A model generated the notes under the pieces. It did no database searches. It had not been told where the DNA came from and was given only the letters and a program-made list of their open reading frames with translations. From NCBI GenBank assembly GCA_023213395.1, contig CM041465.1, positions 26,295,741 through 26,359,740 on the forward strand: a DNA stretch of 64,000 bases, in the 5' to 3' direction. The position numbers and the translations under genes are program-made. Below, in pieces: positions 46,384 to 57,225 of this stretch. The DNA comes from Cycas panzhihuaensis. Taxonomy: Eukaryota > Cycadophyta. Each line of letters starts with the position of its first letter. The first letter of the stretch is position 1.

Positions 46384-46469
46384 TTACACTGGGGCGTAGG
46401 CTGAGTGCATCTCTGGGTAATGGCATAAAGATAAAAGAAGTTGAAGGCAAGCCTCTCGTAGATATTGGT
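46384..46469 (-). other. Copia D leader remnant next to the PBS
   Basis: About 86 bp between the PBS and the HAK fragment. A minus-strand frame can be read through it but ends in the LTR, so it is not taken as a gene. It is the only part of the D leader that looks original. Confidence 0.5.
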
Positions 46470-46481
46470 GCTCTGATACCA
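46470..46481 (-). other. Copia D primer-binding site
   Basis: The minus strand reads TGGTATCAGAGC, a perfect Met-tRNA complement, abutting the 5' LTR. Confidence 0.95.
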
Positions 46482-46925
46482 TGTAGAAATAGGCACATGC
46501 ACAATGTCACCACAGGATCGTATAAACAAGAAATTATAGGTAACAAATGACATTGCACATATACACCAGATTGACAGGTGGAAAACCCCTTCTAGGGAAG
46601 AAAAACCACCTCCTGAAGTTGTATTTTTATTAAGAAAAGTGATAAACATGATACCATATTCTGAAACCACCTACACACCAAACCAGCCTTAGAGAAAGGC
46701 TTTTAAACAACCCTCCTAGATTCTCAGAACCACCTCCTTGAATCTAGGAGAAGAATTAATATGAAGAAAGGTTCGTTGAAATGCAGTTGCACATTTCAAC
46801 CACCTTCCACATAAGATTAAAATAAACTCTAATGTTAAACATAAGAATGACTTAAATACTAATTTAAACATGTGACATAAAAAGAACTTAAGGCTAACAT
46901 AAAAGTTACATTAATACTCCTAATA
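46482..46925 (-). repeat. 5' LTR of copia D
   Basis: 444 bp, aligned without gaps to 39804-40247. Its outer end reads taata where the partner has taaca, and it is followed by the target copy atctt. Confidence 0.95.
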
Positions 46926-46930
46926 ATCTT

Positions 46931-47870
46931 GTATGTTGATGACTTAGTGATCATAGGTAATGACACTAAGATGGTACATATTCTCCAGGATGATTTGAAG
47001 AGGAGTTTTGAGATGACAGATCTTAGACTTCTCCATTATTTTTTAGGCTTTGAAGTATGGCAATAGCCAGGCTATCTCTTTATCTCCTAAGCTAAATATT
47101 ATTGGAACATTTTATAGCAGTTCAGGATGTATGACTATAAACCAGAGCCTACACCCATGGAGAATGGAACAAAGCTTACTCTCAATGAGGAAGCTAAACC
47201 AATAGATCATACCCTTTACTAGTAATTGATTGGTAGTCTCATCTATCTCACCAACACTTACCTAAACGTCTCATTTGTAGTTGGGATTTGCTCTATATAC
47301 ATGTCTTAACCTAATTAGAAGCATTAGAATGCATCCAAACACATACACAAATACATTAAAAGTACATTATAGCATGGCCTTCAGTATGTTCATGATGAGA
47401 ACTTCACTCTAGAAGGGTTCTCATATTCTAATTGGACAGGTTGCTAAGATAGTAGGAGATCAACCTTGGATTACTGTTTTACCCTTGGTTCAGAAGTTGT
47501 TTCATGGAGTTATAAGAAGTAACCTGATGTTACCCTATCCTCCACCAAAGTAGAGTACAAAGCTGCATTCAATATAGCTTATGAAGCTATTTGGCTATGA
47601 GGGATTCTTAGGGAGCTTGGACTTGAGCAAGATCACCCCACTAGGATATATTGCAACAATCAAAATATACTCAAGTTAGCTAAGAATCTTGTTTTTCATG
47701 CAAGGACCAAATATATTGAGGTTCATCATCACTTCATCAAAGAGCATATGCAGAATAGTGAGATCAACCTCTAGTATAGACCTACAGAGCAGTAGACAAT
47801 AGACATCTTAAACAAGCCACTTGGTAGAGAAAAATTTATAAACTTTAGATATGGTCTAGGGGTCTGACTT
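46931..47870 (+). pseudogene. Copia C reverse transcriptase 3' half and RNase H
   Basis: Resumes after copia D with the catalytic YVDD codons at 46932-46943, then DLRLLHYFLGFEVW and SLIYLTNTYLNVSF. RNase H follows (SSTKVEYKAAFNIAYEAIWL near 47540-47600; IYCNNQNILKLAKN; HARTKYIEVHHHFIKEHM near 47698-47752), to a DILNKPL end near 47805-47825. TAG stops replace Gln/Trp at many points. It is collinear with the same regions of copia A and D. Confidence 0.9.
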
Positions 47871-47885
47871 AACATTGTAAATAGT

Positions 47886-47893
47886 AAGGGGGG
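47886..47893 (+). other. Copia C polypurine tract
   Basis: aagggggg directly before the TG of the 3' LTR. Confidence 0.88.
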
Positions 47894-48438
47894 TGTTAAA
47901 CCTTATGTTTACATGTTAAGTATATGTACTTTATTTTTCATGTATTATTTATACTTTTGTACTTTATGGTGTGACTTATCACTTAAGTGATAAAGTGCAT
48001 ACCCACACTCTTTCCTGGTGATACAACATTATCACTTAAAGGTTAAATAAACTCCCATGTACTTTTGCTTACTTGAGAGCCCAAAAGGACACATGTCTTA
48101 TATGTAAGGCATGTACCTTAGATGTTTGACAAGTGTCAAACATCCAATGCCTTAGGTCTCTTTTATCACTCTATATATTAAGACTTCTTCTAATGTTTCT
48201 CATATAGAGTTAAAGTTGTTTATTATACTGCCAGTTTACTAATCAAACTGATATTCATTTAGAGATTGGACCAATTCCATCTCCTCCTATTTGGTATCAC
48301 TTGCTCTCTCTCTTTGTGTTTTGATCTTGCTTATGTTAATCTTATTTTTATTATTAATCTAGATCTCTTACTTTCTAGAACTAGAGTGAATCTATCTTCT
48401 AGATTTTGGGTTTCATAGGCCTTTTAGCCCTTTCAACA
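47894..48438 (+). repeat. 3' LTR of copia C
   Basis: Starts TGTTAAACC and ends TTTCAACA, followed by the target copy agata. It keeps a TATA-like element, ctatatatt, at about 48168-48176 that the 5' LTR lacks. Confidence 0.93.
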
Positions 48439-48470
48439 AGATATACTATGCCCAGTTGTACATAATAAGG

Positions 48471-48640
48471 TCCCATCTAATTCATGGGCATTTGGTGGTT
48501 AAGTCCCATCCAATTTATGGGCAAGTTGTATAGTAGAGTCCCATATAATTTATGGGAATTTGATGGTGAAGTCCCATCTAATTTGTAGGTATATTGTTTG
48601 CTAATGAAGTCACATCCAATTTATGGGTGCTAGGTAGGTG
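48471..48640 (+). repeat. Tandem array 1 in Tat2 3' UTR (about 34-38 bp units)
   Basis: Five units of the type aagtcccatctaatttatgg plus a variable tail. Each unit begins with an inverted repeat (CCCAT, 6-7 bases, ATGGG in the best copies) that could fold into a small hairpin. The array lies within 500-650 bp of the Tat2 3' LTR. Confidence 0.88.
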
Positions 48641-48654
48641 TTTGGCCAAGTTAG

Positions 48655-48895
48655 ATGCCTAATACTTTTGGGTAAAAGGTGAAAGTAGTGGTATTTTAGT
48701 AATAGATACCTAGTCCTTTTGGGTAAGTTCTTAATATTTATTGATACCTAGTCCTTTTGGGTAAGTTTTTAGTGATGTTAGATACTTAGTCCTTTTAAGT
48801 AGGTTTTTAGTGATTTTAGATACCTAGTCTTTTTGGATAGATTTATGGTAATTAAGTGCCCAATCCTTTTGGGTAAAATGATATAAACAGTGGCC
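48655..48895 (+). repeat. Tandem array 2 in Tat2 3' UTR (about 36-40 bp units)
   Basis: Six diverged units built on gatacctagtccttttgggt followed by aagtttttagtgat. It directly follows array 1 but is unrelated in sequence to it. Confidence 0.88.
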
Positions 48896-49121
48896 TTTTG
48901 GAGTTAAAAACCTATTATTTTTTGGTAGATTTACTAATAGGAGTTCCTTTCGATCTTGTTATCATGCAGATTTTGTTTTAGGTTATACCATAGTGTGATG
49001 TCATCCCATCATTCATATACTTCATTTGGTTCCTATCACCTTGACTAGGATGATGATCACTTATAGTATTGCCACCTCTTACCATTCTATTTCTCTTTCT
49101 TAGAATAGGAGCTTCAAGTGT

Positions 49122-49133
49122 CAAGGGGGTAAA
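49122..49133 (+). other. Tat2 polypurine tract
   Basis: caagggggtaaa directly before the TG of the 3' LTR at 49134. Confidence 0.8.
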
Positions 49134-51600
49134 TGTTTTAGGCAAACCTAGCCCTTGATTTGTATTTGGTTTGTAGTTACAAGTTTTGACATATTTATTG
49201 TATGAGTTCATGGAAAAATAAAGGATGGATTTGTTTGATTATGAATTAAGCTATGTTTTGATGAAGGAATATATGAATTTAATTTAATAATTTATGATGA
49301 ATGATACCATGACTTGTATTTTTACTATCATCCACCGATGAATGAGATTATGGCACTAAAATTTTTCTTCATGATCAATTTTACCTCATTCTTGCTTTAA
49401 AACCTTTATTTTTTATGTTATGTCCTTGATTTCACCTAATTTTGTCATTTTTTGTCATTTTTGGGCTTGTATTTAATATTTTCACCTTGTTCTAGGCCCA
49501 TTTACTCATTTATAAAGTCATTTTGTGCTTCAATTTCTATCTAATATCAAATTTAACTTTTTCGAATAAAATTTCACCTCCATGTTTATTGCATTTTTGG
49601 CACTACCAAAAATATAACTGATCATATTTTTAGTGTAAAGTCATATTTTTGTAGGTCCAAAAATATGACTGATCATATTTTTGACTATCATGCATGTAAA
49701 ACTCAACCAAGGCATTAGAATTTTGCATGTTGCTACCCAGATTTAGTGGGATTTGATCTCTTTGATGCCTAGAAATGATTTCGAGGTTTGTGTGATTCAT
49801 TGTTGAGGAGTTAGAAGTGATTTTTCTTAAGTTTGTAGTGGATTTTTGAGTTTTTTTGGAGATTTTAAAGACTGCTATTATTTTGGCTAAAACTTGGATC
49901 TTAAAAAGACTTGTGGGTGAAATTATGGAAGATTTTTTATGCTATAACTTTGTATATTACTGATATTTGAATGTTAATCGTTTGAGCTTTATTCTTATGG
50001 ACTTTTATTAAAGTTTCATGCTTCAAACTTCTTATAATTAGGTAAGATCTTTCTTATTGAGATTCTAGTTTGTTTTAGAGTGTTTTAAAAGTGGTCTTTT
50101 ACTTAGAAATTACTTTTTTCTTTGGATGGTTGTTGAATTAGTCTTGTACTCATTTTGAGTTTTGAAATACTTATTGAAAGGTTAGCCCATTGTAGGGTTC
50201 CTTAAGGGTTCGATTAGGGTGGGGCATGATCATCTCTCCACTGCTTATCTAGCTATCCCTTCCTATTCTTCTATAGCAACTTATATTTCAAGTAATTTTC
50301 CACCCTTTTTGGCATTGCTTAAATATGGTTTAGCCTTTTTGTTTAGTTGGTTTTCTCCTTTAGTTTGTTTTAAAGGAAAGTTTTACAAAACATTAATTAG
50401 TTGGAAAGAAAATTACCATTGTGAGGCATTCATTTGTAGTAGGAAAGAAGTTTCAATTTCAAAGTATTACAGTTTGTTTTGTTTCACTCTTAAGTTTACC
50501 TTTATACTCTTCAAAAGAAAAGTTGAAAATATTGAATAGTGAATATATGTTTGATTTTTCAGTTTGTTAAAGGCTCAAGGATCCTTTTAGAGTCTTTCTT
50601 ACTCCAATCATGATAGAGTCTTTGAAGCTAGTTTCTTATTTGAAAGTTGTGGTTCACATTTGTTGATTGTATATGATATTATAAATTTGAAAAATCATTA
50701 AAAACAGTAGTAACATCTTCTTCAAATCTCTTTTCTTTTTACATTATATATCATCTTTTCCAAAAAATAAGTTGCATACATATAAAGCAATCTTTTTCAA
50801 ATAGTGTTGCATGTCATTGATTTCTTTGAAAAGCTTACATAAATAGTCATATTGTATGGATTTCATCTCTTGAAAGTATCTTTCCATTTATTGTAAGGTG
50901 CATATATTACATATAGGAAGATAATTTTATATTTGCATTTGCATCTTTCATTTTAAAGAAAAAATAAAATAAACAAAGATACAAAAAGTTTGCATGCATC
51001 TAGTTGTAACTTTTCTTTATTTATTGATTGGAAGTGAAGTAACTTTTTGATGCATTTTATTTTGCATTTTTTAGCATGACAAATATAAAACAAAAAATAC
51101 AAAAAGGAAGCATAAGAAATAACAAATGAAAAAAGTAAAAGAACACAAACAAGACATATATAAACAAAGAAAAGAAATAAGAAAAAGGAGGAAAATAAAA
51201 AGAATTTTTTTTCCATTTGCTTACCCTTTCTTATATCCTAGTAGAACCCAAAAGTTTGAAAAGATTATTTGAAAGGAGTCTTTAGGAAAGATATTAAAAA
51301 TACTGTCAATGTAGCTTTGAATTAAGAAATCCTTCACCTAGTTTTGTAGGTTAGTAGATTATACTACCCACCCCACCCCCCCACCCGCCCCCTCCCGCTT
51401 TCACATCCATGCCTTTCATTGCATTTTACATTCACACCTTATTAGATGACACAACTAGGTGAAGACTCCTTCTTAGGAGTTAGGTAAAGGTGGTCCCTTA
51501 GAACTACCTGAACTTCATATCTCCCACTTTTAATTAAGAAAAAGGTGATGCCTTAATAATCAAGGGATATCTAGTTTAGGTCCTCCCAAGAACCCAACCA
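49134..51600 (+). repeat. 3' LTR of Tat2
   Basis: 2467 bp, collinear with 5988-8417, starting TGTTTTAGG and ending CCCAACCA. It is followed by ttatt and then by Tat1 gag. Because it is not followed by a gag start, it is the 3' LTR of Tat2 and not the 5' LTR of the gag to its right. The minus-strand Phe-rich frame at 50953-51216 is the counterpart of 7807-8058 and is not a gene. Confidence 0.9.
51366..51402 (-). other. G-quadruplex-like tract in Tat2 3' LTR
   Basis: A C-rich stretch (five C runs of 3-7 on the plus strand) gives five or more G runs with 1-base loops on the minus strand. The 5' LTR has only a short C run at the same place (about 8209-8215). Confidence 0.7.
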
Positions 51601-51605
51601 TTATT

Positions 51606-53676
51606 CAGGTATATCCATCATATTTTAAGTTGGTGCTTACTAGAGTCTTTACTTTGCTTCACATGCTTGGATACCAAGATCCTTTTTATTTAGAAGCTTA
51701 TACTATGACATCCTCTCCAGAGTATTGCCAATTTGATCTGTTGTGTGAGGACTATGAGTCTATTCAAGTTGAGCCTTCAATTGCTCTAGATGTCATTCAA
51801 TCTCCCCTAACTTCTCACCCCCCTTTACCAAGACCTCATTCTACCACTTTAGAGGAAGTCAAAGATCATAGGTTGGTTCATTCTTAGCCCTTTCTTTCCT
51901 ATTTTAGATTACACATTTAGACCCATTTTCCTCATTTGTTCTCTTCTATGTATGAGGGTTCCTCTACTATTCCCATTCAAGGTAACCCTAGTTCTTCTCA
52001 TCCTCCTACCTCTCACCAAGTAAGTTTACCTTTATCAATGCCACAACCTATTTAATCATATTCCATTATGGTTACCCCCCCTCTTCTTGTCTTGTCCTCC
52101 ACTCAATTACTAGTTCATACATCCTATATAATTGTGCCGCAAGGCATTAGACCCCATTCTTCTTCTTTTAGAACACTTAATGTGTCTCCTCCTTCCCAAC
52201 ATATTTCTTATATTCATCTAGTTCACCCCCTATACTTCTATTAGTCAATACCAAGTTTTTTGGCTCCCTAATCCTACTTCTTTATCACATGTTCCTAGAT
52301 CCACCTAACAACCAATACCTTTTCCTTCATTCAATCCCACCCTTCCTAAATACCCTATGCCATAAACTAGTTCTATGGTTAACCCCATAGCTTGGTTTAA
52401 TCCTCCATCTACTCTTCCATTCTATTCTTTTCCTCAACAACAATAACAACAACTCATTCCTTCTACTAATCCACATCCATCATCCTTGCCTCAATGTACT
52501 ACTATGTTGAGGCTAAGAAAACCGTTTTTAGACCACATGAAGTCTCTTTTTCCACATGACATCCTTTTATCCCCTATGCCTCCATTCCTTCCTAAGCTAC
52601 CCAAATTATCAAGTGACTCCTCCTAAGATCTTGCCTCTCACATATAAGCATTTGCACTTGCTTATGTGGATTTTACACTATATGATTACATCATGATATG
52701 CTTATTTGAAATCACTTCAAGGTGATGCCTTGAAATGGTTTTATTGACTTCCTTGAGCTTTTTTCCTCTCATTTCAATAATTAGTTTATTCTTTTATCAA
52801 CTATTTTGATATAGAAAGACCATTCAAATCTTGCATTAAGTCTCTTTTGGCTATTAAACAAAACCAAGATGAAACTCCTAGAGACTTTGTGAGAAGGTTT
52901 CAAGACCAACTGCATGCATGGCATTCACGTCTTAATCTTAGTCTCTTATTCGATCTATTCACTAATGCTTTGAGGCCATATGTGCACCTTGAAGTTCTTA
53001 AACTTGGCCCTTAAAACTACGAAGAAGCTATTAATCGTTGTTTATCTTTAAAAATGTTTAAGATTCAAGCAGGTATTAAGAAGGTTGGGAAACCTATTCC
53101 TTCCAAAGAAACTGTTCAAATAACTAAGGCTTCCCATCTTGAACCTACCTACGATAACTTAACTTCTTCCATAAGATCTTTGGAGTATGTGATCAACACT
53201 GAGTTACGTGTTGATGGTCCTTCTAAAAATCAACCTTCCCAAGAGACTAAAGTAATTTATCTTACTAAAGGAAGGAAGAAACAAGATCCTCCTCCACCTC
53301 CTCCTTCTTTCAAAAATATGAAGTGGTGTTTATATCATCAAACCAATGCCCATGACATAAGTGAATGTCATTTGGTTCAAGCTATGATATAGAATATAAA
53401 TGTTCAATCAAATCATCCCTCCAAAGCATCTCAAGATCAGATGATTCATAAGGACCCCTTACCTCAACATAAGGATAAAGCAAATAAAGATGATAAGGAT
53501 AAAGAAAAATAGGTTCAAGATGATGAAGATGAGCCTTTAGGTTCTAATTCATCAAAGAAGACTACCACTTCCCCTAATCCTTCTATGAAACAAACTAGTA
53601 ATCAATCTCGCCTACCTCCCAAAAGTGGTGAGGCTAAAAGAATAATTAACATGGTGGAAACAACAAAGAGTATAGG
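51606..53676 (+). pseudogene. Tat1 gag, main part, degenerate
   Basis: Continues from 5987 after removal of Tat2. The Pro/Ser/Thr-rich N-region (51606-52490) is followed by the retro-gag core (GDALKWF near 52717; SFINYFDIE near 52785-52815; the ETPRDFVRRFQD stretch near 52873-52905) and the frame 53054-53392 (KIQAGIKKVGKPIPSKET; a Pro tract; KWCLYHQTNAHDISECHL with CX2C-type ligands better kept than in Tat2). A Lys/Asp-rich tail ends at 53676, where the LARD-like element is inserted; atagg (53672-53676) is the left target copy. Confidence 0.85.
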
Positions 53677-54084
53677 TGTTAAAACATAATGTTTAATGTA
53701 TACATGATATACAGATGCACTTCCCATCATTCACCTACTTTAAGATATGTGAGATGCACACATATCCATGCTATCCCACTATTAGATTATGTAAAGGCTT
53801 ATTATATGTGATAGGCTACTCATGAGGTGACTATCACTATATATTTATACTCTTACCACTTGAGAACTTAAGAAAGGAGAGAGGAGAAAGATGTAATCCT
53901 TATGATCATAAGTAGAGTCCTAACTCCACCTTCTCCCATGGTTTTTTCCACACTAGGTTTTCCACGCATTAATCTTGGTGTCCAACTTGTGGTGATGATT
54001 ATATTTGATGATGATTGCTTTACTGTACATGTTTGATATTTCATACTCATGAGTTCATATGATTACATCTTCATATTTTTAACA
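53677..54084 (+). repeat. 5' LTR of LARD-like element
   Basis: Starts TGTTAAAACATAATG and ends TTTTTAACA. It aligns end to end with 57226-57631. Confidence 0.93.
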
Positions 54085-54095
54085 CGGTATCAAAG
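54085..54095 (+). other. Primer-binding site of LARD-like element
   Basis: cggtatcaaag abuts the LTR and matches the Met-tRNA complement except for two bases. Confidence 0.82.
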
Positions 54096-57000
54096 TAATG
54101 TTATATCCAAGCCACTATGGTAAGTTGAAGATCTTGCTTCAAGCCTATCGAGCCTATGATAGGAGCCATTGATGGAGAGTTTTTTTATGAGCTAGATGTA
54201 TATGCATATGCCAATGACATGCACGATAGATCATGGGGTAGATAAAGCCATTCAAGCCACATATAGTAGATACTGATGGTACATTAATTTGTTGATTTTA
54301 TATGGATATTCCATTTATGCATGTTGGGCTCTATTCTATAGAACATGCAGGTATTCACAAAAGTCCATACAGTATTATATTCAATCCATAAGTGAAGGCT
54401 CTTACGAGTGTCTGTTAATGGATTTGCTATCACTCATGGACCATTCTAGAGGCTTTTACGAGCATCTCATAATGAGATTCACTTCCAGAATAAGGACAAC
54501 CCATCAATACATCATGAAACAAGAAGCAGGCCTATATAACACCTTGTTGACAGATAGTTTGTGATAGTATAAAAAGTATGAGGTATTATGGAAAATTACA
54601 CGTTTATGAGAGTAATTTTCTTTATTACAGTATATGGATGATTTATATATGCATGGAATAAGTTATTATAAGACATGAATACTTGGGTTATGACCAAATG
54701 TCAAACCCTAAGATGACAGGTATATTTTTGAATCAATTGATAGTATATATGAAACTCTTATGACGATATAAATTTAATACAATTAGGTATTGATATATTT
54801 AATGGTGGTATGAATTCCAATTTCAGAGGTATGTTGATGAGCTATTTTGAGCAAAAGATTATAAATATTACATATTTTGATTTGCTCTCTTTCTTTGTAA
54901 TGGATAAGAGTATAAGAGTTTAAATATTCATTTATTGGCTGCATTACATTTTGAGTCTAGATTTTCTTGCTTATAATACACATGATGCAACCTTAACAGA
55001 ATGCACAATCAAACACCTCTATGTTAATGCAATATATCTAGAGATCAAACCCTAGATGTTAACATGCAGATATAATATGGATTTGAATAAATTAATGGCT
55101 ATATATAGACATTTTATTGTCTATTTTATTTATTAGGATGGATATTTAAACATGTTTGAGGCTATATAATGGTAACATTATGAGATGCACTCACCCCAGT
55201 TAAAATCAAAGGTCTTCCACTCTAAATTCATGAGATCTATATGCATATCCAAGGAGATTTATTGCCACATCCACTAGACTATAATGTACAATCAGATATG
55301 AGAATAAACGTGGCAACTGGCATAAGCCACGGATGTGTGAACCCCTATGTCTGTACATGCCTAGTTGAGGAGACCATGCCATCACACATCTTGTAGTAAG
55401 ATTATGTTCAAAAACTTACTATAAAATGCCCTTTATCTGGCTGAGTTCATACACTCAATGCTTGGCAAAGAAACCCTGTTGGATCACGCAATCATTCGTA
55501 AATCACATCCATCGCCATTACATATAGAATGCTCAACTACCATCGATTATTGTAGCCATTATTTAACTCACATGGAGAGGAATTAAATCTTCCATGAATC
55601 ATTATGGAATCTCCATCATGTAACTATATTCAAGTTAATGGGATCATACATTTTGCCCTTGATAGATTCAAGGTAGTAGAAATTGACGTAGGATGATGAT
55701 ATTTGCACAAACATGAAACGAGAAATCGTGCACACATAAAGAATGAATAAATTTGCAGAGATTGTATACACATAGAATAAAAAAATTTATAGAGAGATGT
55801 AGACAAAATATTTTGCAAACTCTAAAAATAATTTATGTTTGAATTGATAACTTTAAGTAGATTACATAGTTTTTTCAATTCTAGTCGTAGGTGGTCATAT
55901 GGAAAGCCTAATACGAATGGGGCCTAACTTATTATAGGGGCAGACTTCAAATGCCCATAAATTGAATTAAATCATTTTTTATTTTTCAAAAATCATATTT
56001 GATATTTGATTAAAATTTAAGATCCATTACTATTTTCTTAAGGATCACACACTTTTACATGGGTTATTGGCATATTTTAGTTCATAACTTCTCACAGAAA
56101 TATCCAAATCAGATGTTGTATGTTGCATTCGAAAGCAAACTTTGAGACAGTTAAAATAAGCAGTCACGTGACCTACTTTGGATAGGAGAAGATAGATAAG
56201 CTTTAGCGTAAAGTTGATGTAAAGGCTCAAAATATCATTTTAGAAGGAAAAAAATTTAGTCAATTCTAATGTTTTTCATAGCTATGAACATGGTGTGAAC
56301 TTATTTTTAAGGAATGGCGGATGATTATTAAAGTTTGGTTTGAAATTGAGTATTTTGAGGTCCATTTCTAATATTTTGAGGCCTATTTTAGTTAAAAAGT
56401 TTTAATTAAGTGAGACATATTTGATGGATTTATGACATAAGACATCCTTGTTATGTTGGTTAGTCATTTCCCCCTTCAAAATATTATATTTGGTTTAGCA
56501 GATGATAAAAACCCTAACCAAATATATAGATCACTTAGATATTAAAGCAGTTTATGTTATTTAGTTAGTATAATTGCCTTGTTGCAATTAACTTACCATT
56601 GCCAAGTAGTTCAGTATGGTCCTAGAGTTGATTGTTCAAGATGATTCAACTGTTGACTTAATCCACTTGATGAAACTTTAATATAATCCTATAAGCAATT
56701 TGGAAAGATGATGAACCATGTATTTGAAGCAATTTCATAGTGAACTAGTGATTACAGTAGTTGGTCACCCATGTATTTCGGTAAATGGATTTTATTTTAT
56801 ATAGACTCATATATCACTTTGCTTGATTTGATAGACAACTTAATGTAGATTGAAAGTACCCACCACATAGGTGAAGATATGAAGATGTGCATAAAACACT
56901 TCATATATGTAAGTTTATATAGATTAGCATATAGTTACAGGTTGTTTACAAGTTACATTAATTGGATATGGAAGCTCTACCTAAAAGAGCCCCTTATGGT

Positions 57001-57213
57001 GTGATGAATTCATCCATAACATATAAGATACAAGAAATATGTTACAAGATATAGGATATAGGAAATAGGTTACAAGTTATAGGATATAGGTTATTTATAG
57101 GTTACAGGTAATAATGCATATAGGATATAGGTGACAATTATAGGTTATAGGTGCCAGCATACAAGATGAAGATATGAAGACTCAAGATCAAGATTCAAGG
57201 ACATTAAACATTA
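54096..57213 (+). other. Non-coding interior of LARD-like element
   Basis: No frame longer than about 90 codons, and none with a gag, protease, integrase or RT motif. The longest (54289-54564) is unlike any family I recognise and has no support. The interior is AT-rich, and the last 200 bp hold a short-unit repeat (57021-57152). Confidence 0.8.
57021..57152 (+). repeat. Short-unit repeat near 3' end of LARD-like element
   Basis: Degenerate copies of aggttataggatat and taggttacaagt, about 10-14 bp each, ending some 60 bp before the polypurine tract. Confidence 0.8.
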
Positions 57214-57225
57214 TGGGGGGGGGGG
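57214..57225 (+). other. Polypurine tract of LARD-like element
   Basis: tggggggggggg directly before the 3' LTR; an unusually pure G run. Confidence 0.85.

Larger units (their letters stand above)
39804..46925 (-). mobile_element. Copia D, minus-strand element nested in copia C RT, carrying captured host DNA
   Basis: Complete copia of 7.12 kb. LTRs are 39804-40247 and 46482-46925, both 444 bp; TSD atctt is perfect (39799-39803, 46926-46930). About 33 of 444 LTR positions differ (by eye). Reading right to left: PBS, a leader of about 95 bp, about 1.9 kb of foreign DNA with a HAK potassium-transporter fragment and a U2 snRNA fragment, gag, protease, integrase, RT, RNase H, polypurine tract. 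The foreign DNA lies inside the element limits, so it was either captured before the insertion or inserted into D later. Confidence 0.94.
33761..48438 (+). mobile_element. Copia C, nested in Tat2, itself split by copia D
   Basis: Copia element of about 7.55 kb after removal of D. LTRs are 33761-34293 and 47894-48438; TSD agata is perfect (33756-33760, 48439-48443). The 5' LTR begins CG instead of TG. LTRs differ at roughly 15% over the first 160 bp (by eye), so C is older than D, as nesting requires. Order: PBS, 2.3-kb leader, gag, protease, integrase, RT (interrupted at 39803/46931), RNase H, polypurine tract. All three integrase catalytic residues are lost. Confidence 0.94.
5988..51600 (+). 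mobile_element. Tat2: Ty3/gypsy Tat-type element nested in Tat1 gag
   Basis: Bounded by 2.43-kb and 2.47-kb LTRs that both begin TGTTT and end CCA, with TSD ctatt (5983-5987) and ttatt (51601-51605), one C/T difference. Own sequence: 5988-11789, 19428-23743, 31328-33760 and 48444-49133 plus the 3' LTR, about 15 kb. The rest is copia A, B, C and D. Internal order is gag, protease, RT, RNase H, integrase, then a 3.9-kb 3' spacer with an antisense reading frame and tandem repeats before the polypurine tract. The Tat1 gag paralogue joins cleanly across the insertion with a single copy of the target site, which confirms the boundaries. Confidence 0.92.

Noticed and set aside
46341-46670. Minus-strand 109-codon frame across the copia D PBS and LTR
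   Set aside because: It crosses the LTR/PBS junction and the antisense strand of the HAK fragment; it has no family resemblance.
49134-51600. Reading this LTR as the 5' LTR of the gag that follows at 51606
   Set aside because: The gag to its right starts in the middle, without PBS or start codon, and fits Tat1 gag interrupted at 5987; the segment to its left ends in a polypurine tract, as expected for a 3' LTR.
54289-54564. 91-codon frame in the LARD interior as a real gene
   Set aside because: No recognisable motif, no conservation evidence, length within chance expectation for this composition.
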